Shown here in pieces: positions 44,076 to 47,395 of a stretch of DNA of 47,395 nt. The stretch is from Acidobacteriota bacterium (GTDB lineage Bacteria > Acidobacteriota > Terriglobia > Acidiferrales > UBA7541), in contig PLUM01000103.1 of assembly GCA_003165465.1 (NCBI GenBank), positions 19,763-67,157 of the forward strand. Reading direction: 5' to 3'. The notes under the pieces are model-generated. The model was not told the origin of the DNA, made no database searches, and was given only the letters and a program-made list of their open reading frames with translations. Each line of letters begins with the position of its first letter. Position 1 is the first letter of the stretch. A program made the position numbers and the translations under genes.

Positions 44076-44098
44076 GGGGCACGGCATTGCCGTGCCCC
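44076..44098. repeat. Single perfect palindrome, GGGGCACGGCA type
   Basis: An 11-pair perfect palindrome (GGGGCACGGCA / TGCCGTGCCCC) around one central T. Unlike the others it is a single arm; its left flank is GAA rather than GTA and its right flank is TA. Its core resembles the GGCACGG arms of the composite arrays. Confidence 0.7.
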
Positions 44099-44171
44099 TA
44101 TGCGTGGTGCGCAGCCGAAAATTTTAGGTGTTGCTTTTTCGCTTTTAATTCGCCCATAATATGGGTGCTCT

Positions 44172-44178
44172 GAGGGGG
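44172..44178 (+). promoter_or_regulatory. Shine-Dalgarno site fixing the lexA start
   Basis: GAGGGGG, six bases before the ATG at 44185. It favours this start over the in-frame ATG at 44161, which has no comparable site and would place the Shine-Dalgarno site inside the gene. Confidence 0.8.
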
Positions 44179-44184
44179 CGCGTC

Positions 44185-44808
44185 ATGACCTTGACGAAAC
44201 GTCAAAAAGAAGTGCTCGATTATCTGGTGAGCTTTCACAACAAGCACGGCTACTCGCCGAGCTTCGAGGAAATCGCGCGCTCGCTGAAACTCACTTCGCT
44301 CGCGACCGTGCACAAGCACATCACCACGCTCGAGCGCAAGGGATTCATACGGCGCGGCTACAACCAGAGCCGGTCGATCGAAGTCCTGCAGCTTCCGAAG
44401 CAGGTGCGCGAGCAGGTGCGCGAGCGCAACGCGACCGAGTTGCCGCTCCTAGGCCGCATCGCCGCAGGCCGGCCGCTCGAAGCGGTCGAGGAGCGCGAGA
44501 CGCTTTCGCTCAGCGAATTCGCGCGTTCGGAGAAAACTTTTGTGTTGCAGGTGAAGGGCAATTCCATGATTGAAGACCACATCATGAACGGCGATTACGT
44601 GGTAATTGAGCCGACGCAGGTGGCCAATCAGGGAGAAACCGTGGTGGCACTGGTCGGAAACGACGAAGCCACGCTGAAACGTTTTTATCGCGAATCGGGC
44701 GGGAAAATCCGCTTGCAGCCCGCGAATTCGGAAATGGCGCCCATCGTGGTTCCGGCGGCCGACGTGAAGATTCAGGGCCGCGTGGTGGGCGTGCTGCGCA
44801 AGTATTGA
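44185..44808 (+). CDS. lexA: SOS repressor LexA
   Basis: 207 residues. The N-terminal winged-helix DNA-binding domain is FEEIARSLKLTSLATVHKHI. The self-cleavage site Ala94-Gly95 lies in RIAAGRPLEA. The catalytic dyad is Ser127 (VKGNSMIEDHI) and Lys165 (ATLKRFYRE). It represses SOS genes as a dimer and cleaves itself when stimulated by RecA filaments. The recognition helix (TSLATVHKHI) differs from E. coli LexA, so its operator may differ too. The start is chosen by the GAGGGGG site at 44172. Confidence 0.97.
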   Translation: MTLTKRQKEVLDYLVSFHNKHGYSPSFEEIARSLKLTSLATVHKHITTLERKGFIRRGYNQSRSIEVLQLPKQVREQVRERNATELPLLGRIAAGRPLEAVEERETLSLSEFARSEKTFVLQVKGNSMIEDHIMNGDYVVIEPTQVANQGETVVALVGNDEATLKRFYRESGGKIRLQPANSEMAPIVVPAADVKIQGRVVGVLRKY

Positions 44809-44985
44809 GATGCCGTTTTCAAATATATCTTCTGTGGCGATCTCTGTGTCGTTAGGTGCTTTGGTTTATCAAAATCTCTCCAATTAAAATTCTATTGCGG
44901 ATGATTTCAAATTCCGGTAGTCTTTGACTCCCCAGCCGGGCACCCAGCCCGTGTTACTTTAAGGAACACCACGCCCGTAATTCTC

Positions 44986-45014
44986 TTGTCCCGATTTCGA
45001 CCAGGGGGATACAG
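44986..45014 (+). promoter_or_regulatory. Weak promoter candidate for the bactofilin gene
   Basis: TTGTCC (44986-44991), a 17-base spacer and ATACAG (45009-45014). A GGGGG/CCCCC stem spans 45004-45028. The spacing is good but the -10 is poor. Confidence 0.25.
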
Positions 45015-45064
45015 TGTTTTGCACCCCCGGTCCTGCACCAGCAGTCTTGTAGGTGTCTTTGACC

Positions 45065-45070
45065 GAGGTG
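45065..45070 (+). promoter_or_regulatory. Shine-Dalgarno site fixing the bactofilin start
   Basis: GAGGTG nine bases before the ATG at 45080. It supports this ATG over the in-frame GTG at 45053, which has no site. Confidence 0.7.
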
Positions 45071-45079
45071 CCAGAAAAA

Positions 45080-45664
45080 ATGTGGGGAAACAAGAAACCA
45101 GATACGCCGCATCCGACGACCGCGAAAGCTCCGGAACCACCAGCACCGGTAGCGAAGCCGGCTTCGGCAAAAACGGAGGCAATAACCATGAGTACTGAAG
45201 CCATGCGCCCGCTTAGCTCCCCGCCGTCCGGTTCAACGACAACCGCCCGGCTAGGTGCCAGTTTGCACATAAAGGGTGAAATTACGGGAAACGAAGATCT
45301 GCATATTGACGGCAGCGTCGAAGGGCTTGTTCAGCTCGGAGAACGCAAGGTCACCGTGGGCGCCAGCGCCAAGCTGACGGCGGACATTGTGGCTCGCGAA
45401 ATCGTCGTCTATGGCAGCGTGAAAGGGAATTTGCGCGCTCGGGACCGCCTGGAAATCAAGAAGGATGGTTCGGTGATCGGAGATTTAACCACGGCGCGCA
45501 TCATGATTGAGGACGGCGCATATTTCAAGGGCGCCATCGAGATCGATCGAACCACTATGTCCGGCGATAAGGATCTCGATAAGCCCGCCTTCGCCAGGTC
45601 CGCCTCGGTCTCCGGCCCCGCCTCGGTCTCTTCAGCGCCGTCGACCGTGGTCAAGACTTCCTAG
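45080..45664 (+). CDS. Bactofilin (polymer-forming cytoskeletal protein)
   Basis: 194 residues from the ATG at 45080. A Pro/Ala/Ser-rich disordered N terminus (about 1-55) precedes a bactofilin beta-helix domain (about 57-150: GASLHIKGEITGNEDLHIDG, VTVGASAKLTADIVAREIVV, GNLRARDRLEIKKDGSVIGD). The tail is Ser/Val-rich. Bactofilins assemble into nucleotide-independent filaments involved in cell shape, peptidoglycan placement or chromosome organisation. No peptidoglycan-hydrolase (M23) partner is adjacent. It lies between lexA and the ribosomal-protein genes. Confidence 0.94.
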   Translation: MWGNKKPDTPHPTTAKAPEPPAPVAKPASAKTEAITMSTEAMRPLSSPPSGSTTTARLGASLHIKGEITGNEDLHIDGSVEGLVQLGERKVTVGASAKLTADIVAREIVVYGSVKGNLRARDRLEIKKDGSVIGDLTTARIMIEDGAYFKGAIEIDRTTMSGDKDLDKPAFARSASVSGPASVSSAPSTVVKTS

Positions 45665-45845
45665 ACCCGTCTTTCCGCGCCCGCCCGCGATGCCGTGCCG
45701 AGACGCGCCGCATCGCGCGGCGATTGGCGTCCCGCCCAGGCAGCTTTGCTCGATTTCCGTTTACTGAAGTCCGTGGCGGACGTCCATTTTTATCCCAGGC
45801 ATTTCTTTCGCAACTCGGGAACGTGTTGCCTGACTTGGCGAAAGA

Positions 45846-45870
45846 CCCTGCCTCTGAAGAGGCGGGCTAC
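45846..45870 (-). repeat. Solitary REP-like palindrome
   Basis: CCTGCCTCTGAAGAGGCGGG followed by CTAC, i.e. a GTAG head on the minus strand. Same type as 25824-25848 and 36024-36047, but no partner arm is found nearby. Confidence 0.75.
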
Positions 45871-46007
45871 AGCAACTTTTTACCGCCCTGCAAATGCCGT
45901 ACTTTTTTTGGATTCCAATTGGGTTAGGCGAGAGGCTGCGCTCGGCGGATGGATTTTGGAAAGCTTCCTGGTCTAAAAGCTGGATTTTCTTTCATCTTGG
46001 GAGGATA

Positions 46008-46079
46008 ATGAACTCCCTTCAGGCGTGGCCGACGTTTTATTCGCGCCCCCGGATTGACAAAAGCACGTATTCCGGATAA
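46008..46079 (+). CDS. Possible 23-residue ORF upstream of rplM
   Basis: The frame opens with ATG four bases after a near-perfect GGGAGG site (45999-46004) and encodes MNSLQAWPTFYSRPRIDKST plus three residues. Its stop TAA is the first half of the rplM -10 box, so the ORF overlaps the promoter and cannot be a leader peptide on the rplM transcript from that promoter. The frame remains open upstream to 45894. It may be chance; the strong ribosome-binding site is the only real support. Confidence 0.25.
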   Translation: MNSLQAWPTFYSRPRIDKSTYSG

Positions 46080-46082
46080 CGT
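46054..46082 (+). promoter_or_regulatory. rplM-rpsI promoter
   Basis: Consensus TTGACA (46054-46059), a 17-base spacer and TAACGT (46077-46082). Transcription would begin near 46089, about 32 bases before the rplM start. Confidence 0.75.
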
Positions 46083-46120
46083 CTACGTTTGACTATTCAT
46101 GGAAAGGTGTGACTGAGCAC

Positions 46121-46576
46121 ATGCGTACGTATGTCCCACGTGGACGGGAAACCGAAGAGATCGAACAGGGCGGCGGGTGGTTTATTGTGGATGCCGGCGG
46201 GCAGGTAATGGGCCGCGTGGCCACGCGCATTGCGCGTATCCTGATTGGCAAGGATAAGGCGAACTATACGCCGTATTTGGATTGCGGCGATCACGTCATC
46301 GTCATCAACGCCGACAAGATTCGCCTGACGGGCAACAAGCTCGAACAGAAAATTTATCGTCATCACAGCGGCTATCCGGGCGGGCTGAAGGAAGTGCCGG
46401 CCAAGCGTCTGCGGCCCACTCGCGCGGACTGGATGTTGCGCGAAGCCGTGCTGGGCATGCTCCCGAAAAATAGATTACGGGCGCTGCGGGCGAAAAAGCT
46501 GCGGATTTATCTGGACGACAAGGGTTTGCTGCGCCACGCGGGGCAAAAACCACAAGCAGCCGTTCTTTCAAAATAA
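46121..46576 (+). CDS. rplM: 50S ribosomal protein L13
   Basis: 151 residues from the ATG at 46121 (MRTYVPRGRETEEIEQ). An in-frame GTG four codons earlier is an alternative, but the Shine-Dalgarno site GGAAAGG at 46101 lies too close to it. Family blocks are WFIVDAGGQVMGRVATRIA, YTPYLDCGDHVIVINA, YRHHSGYPGGLKEVP and the EAVLGMLPKNRLRALRAKKL helix. It is an early-assembly protein of the large subunit. It is paired with rpsI as in most bacteria. Confidence 0.97.
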   Translation: MRTYVPRGRETEEIEQGGGWFIVDAGGQVMGRVATRIARILIGKDKANYTPYLDCGDHVIVINADKIRLTGNKLEQKIYRHHSGYPGGLKEVPAKRLRPTRADWMLREAVLGMLPKNRLRALRAKKLRIYLDDKGLLRHAGQKPQAAVLSK

Positions 46577-46586
46577 ACCTTTGGCG

Positions 46587-46614
46587 GTCTTTACGCCGAG
46601 TTTCGCGTAAAGAC
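46587..46614 (+). promoter_or_regulatory. Perfect hairpin between rplM and rpsI
   Basis: GTCTTTACGC and GCGTAAAGAC form a perfect ten-pair stem with an eight-base loop. No T run follows, so a full terminator is unlikely. It may act in RNA processing or stability, or as a feedback site in this ribosomal-protein operon. Confidence 0.5.
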
Positions 46615-46676
46615 GGACCCGTGTCGGCTATTTGCGGCGCGGCGGTACATCGAAAAAAACGGAAGTTTGGGATGTT

Positions 46677-46683
46677 GAGGAGG
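46677..46683 (+). promoter_or_regulatory. Shine-Dalgarno site fixing the TTG start of rpsI
   Basis: GAGGAGG with four bases (AAAC) before the TTG at 46688. No ATG occurs in frame at a sensible place, so this decides the start. Confidence 0.85.
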
Positions 46684-46687
46684 AAAC

Positions 46688-47107
46688 TTGAGTTCCAGCG
46701 GACAGCCTGTGGAAGGCGCGAAACAAAAATTTTATGGCACGGGACGGCGCAAGGAATCGGTTGCGCGGGTTTTCCTGACCTTCGGGACCGGCCAAATTAC
46801 CATCAACGGCCGCACCCCGGAAGCGTATTTTTGCAACGTCAACTGGCGGAATCGCGCCGTGGAGCCGTTGAAGTTTACGGAGACGGCCGGCTCCGTTGAC
46901 CTTATGGTTACAGTGAATGGCGGCGGCGTGGGCGGGCAGTCGGGAGCCATGCGCATGGGCATATCCCGCGCTCTGGCGATCTTCAATCCGGAATTGCGCG
47001 CGGGCCTGCGCAAGAACGGGTTTCTGACGCGCGACTCGCGCATGAAGGAACGCAAGAAGTACGGGCAGAAGGGCGCCCGCAAGCGCTTCCAGTTCAGCAA
47101 GCGCTAA
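46688..47107 (+). CDS. rpsI: 30S ribosomal protein S9 (TTG start)
   Basis: 139 residues. The start is TTG, supported by the strong GAGGAGG site. Family blocks are [52 protein letters not shown] and [20 protein letters not shown]. The C terminus ends FQFSKR, the conserved tail that reaches the P-site tRNA. It is a small-subunit protein and the second gene of the rplM-rpsI operon. Confidence 0.97.
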   Translation: MSSSGQPVEGAKQKFYGTGRRKESVARVFLTFGTGQITINGRTPEAYFCNVNWRNRAVEPLKFTETAGSVDLMVTVNGGGVGGQSGAMRMGISRALAIFNPELRAGLRKNGFLTRDSRMKERKKYGQKGARKRFQFSKR

Positions 47108-47176
47108 TCGACGAGTTCGGTGCGGGCACCGGTGTTCCGCGGATTCGCGAAATACCCGAGCCCGCCCAGAATTTTC

Positions 47177-47221
47177 TGTCCCGGCTTGCCGGGACAAATA
47201 CACGGCCGGCAAGGAGCCGGC
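47177..47221 (+). promoter_or_regulatory. Two hairpins in the rpsB leader
   Basis: TGTCCCGGC/GCCGGGACA (47177-47196) and GCCGGC-AAGGA-GCCGGC (47205-47221) lie one after the other in the 194-base rpsI-rpsB gap. rpsB leaders are autoregulated by S2 in some bacteria, and these stems are candidates for that. I do not see the GTAG head of the REP family here. Confidence 0.4.
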
Positions 47222-47290
47222 AATAGGATGTTCGGTCCTGGATCGAAGTGTGCGAGCAAGCGATCCGGGACGCGCAAACATCTATCTCCT

Positions 47291-47297
47291 GAGGAGG
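47291..47297 (+). promoter_or_regulatory. Shine-Dalgarno site fixing the TTG start of rpsB
   Basis: GAGGAGG with four bases (AACT) before the TTG at 47302, the same arrangement as rpsI. Confidence 0.8.
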
Positions 47298-47301
47298 AAC
47301 T

Positions 47302-47395
47302 TTGGCAGTTGAAATTACGATGAAGGAATTGCTGGAGGCTGGCGTTCATTTCGGCCACCAGACCCGCCGTTGGAACCCGAAGATGAAGGAATATA
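47302..47395 (+). CDS. rpsB: 30S ribosomal protein S2, N-terminal fragment (cut by window end)
   Basis: The first 31 codons are visible ([20 protein letters not shown], then [11 protein letters not shown]). The [16 protein letters not shown] block is diagnostic of S2. The start is TTG with a strong Shine-Dalgarno site; the alternative ATG at codon 7 has none. The rest lies beyond the window. Confidence 0.93.
   Translation, partial: MAVEITMKELLEAGVHFGHQTRRWNPKMKEY

Larger units (their letters stand above)
43833..44184. promoter_or_regulatory. Divergent korA-lexA intergenic region
   Basis: 352 bases. Near korA there is AT-rich sequence (43855-43870) that can provide a -10 region on the minus strand. 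One REP-like palindrome is at 44076-44098. Near lexA, TTGCTTTTTC (44131-44140), TTCGCC and TAATAT (44157-44162) resemble the recA upstream region. No canonical E. coli- or Bacillus-type LexA box is visible. Confidence 0.4.
45665..46120. other. Gene-poor stretch upstream of rplM
   Basis: 456 bases. They contain a lone REP-like arm (45846-45870), a possible 23-codon ORF (46008-46079) and the rplM promoter (46054-46082). Nothing else is supported. Confidence 0.5.

Noticed and set aside
1047..45870. The repeats as a CRISPR array
   Set aside because: They are not regularly spaced, the units are palindromic pairs scattered over 45 kb, there are no spacers of constant length, and no cas genes are present.
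1..47395. tRNA or rRNA genes, prophage, IS elements or a RAYT transposase gene
   Set aside because: I looked for conserved tRNA arms, transposase motifs and phage genes on both strands and found none that I could support.

Overview
The window is about 47 kb of GC-rich bacterial chromosome. I read it as Acidobacteriota, probably a Terriglobia-like lineage. The reasons are three secreted proteins of the Acidobacterial VWFA-related type (26983-30344), a Gly-rich TonB-family protein, a two-subunit 2-oxoacid:ferredoxin oxidoreductase, and the gene style overall. This placement is inference; there is no rRNA in the window.

Layout. (1) 178-14426, plus strand: an extended MoxR/BatA-type cluster of eight genes, in order a DUF4159 protein, a membrane VWA/glutamine-amidotransferase-like protein, a degenerate C13/caspase-like protein, a TPR-gluzincin metallopeptidase, MoxR AAA+ ATPase, DUF58, BatA-like VWA protein and a 1190-residue DUF4175 membrane protein. 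Several are coupled by ATGA overlaps. (2) 14620-18132: an MGH1/GH63-type glycosidase and a short-chain dehydrogenase. (3) 18203-22122, minus: a TerC-type membrane protein fused to a VOC/glyoxalase-like domain, a secreted protein of unknown function, and a TonB-family protein with a TTG start. (4) 22427-26977, plus: ileS-lspA and an RluA-family pseudouridine synthase. (5) 26983-30344: three VWFA-related proteins, one with a destroyed MIDAS motif. (6) A candidate small RNA with its own promoter and terminator near 30604-30763. (7) 31034-34024, minus: a UvrD-type helicase fused to an Fe-S PD-(D/E)XK nuclease. (8) 34419-37639: a small unknown protein, thiolase, a tandem DUF2007 protein and 3-hydroxyacyl-CoA dehydrogenase. 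(9) recA, a transpeptidase-only penicillin-binding protein, korAB on minus, lexA, bactofilin, then rplM-rpsI-rpsB, the last cut by the window end.

The most striking non-genic feature is a dense family of REP-like paired palindromes, about one locus per 2.4 kb. At least eight different stem sequences share the same outer GTAG/GTGG head, mostly as head-outward inverted pairs. Several abut or supply stop codons, and one lies inside a reading frame where it encodes the start of a signal peptide. The pattern matches REP/BIME elements mobilised by RAYT transposases, but no RAYT gene is present here.

How the genes work together: the MoxR cluster probably builds or remodels an envelope complex, with MoxR as ATPase, DUF58 and BatA as VWA partners, and DUF4175 and the VWA/GATase-like protein as large membrane components. 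The thiolase and 3-hydroxyacyl-CoA dehydrogenase form a C4 acyl-CoA module, and KorAB links 2-oxoacid oxidation to ferredoxin. RecA and LexA are the SOS pair, in separate transcription units whose upstream regions share a 10-base string.
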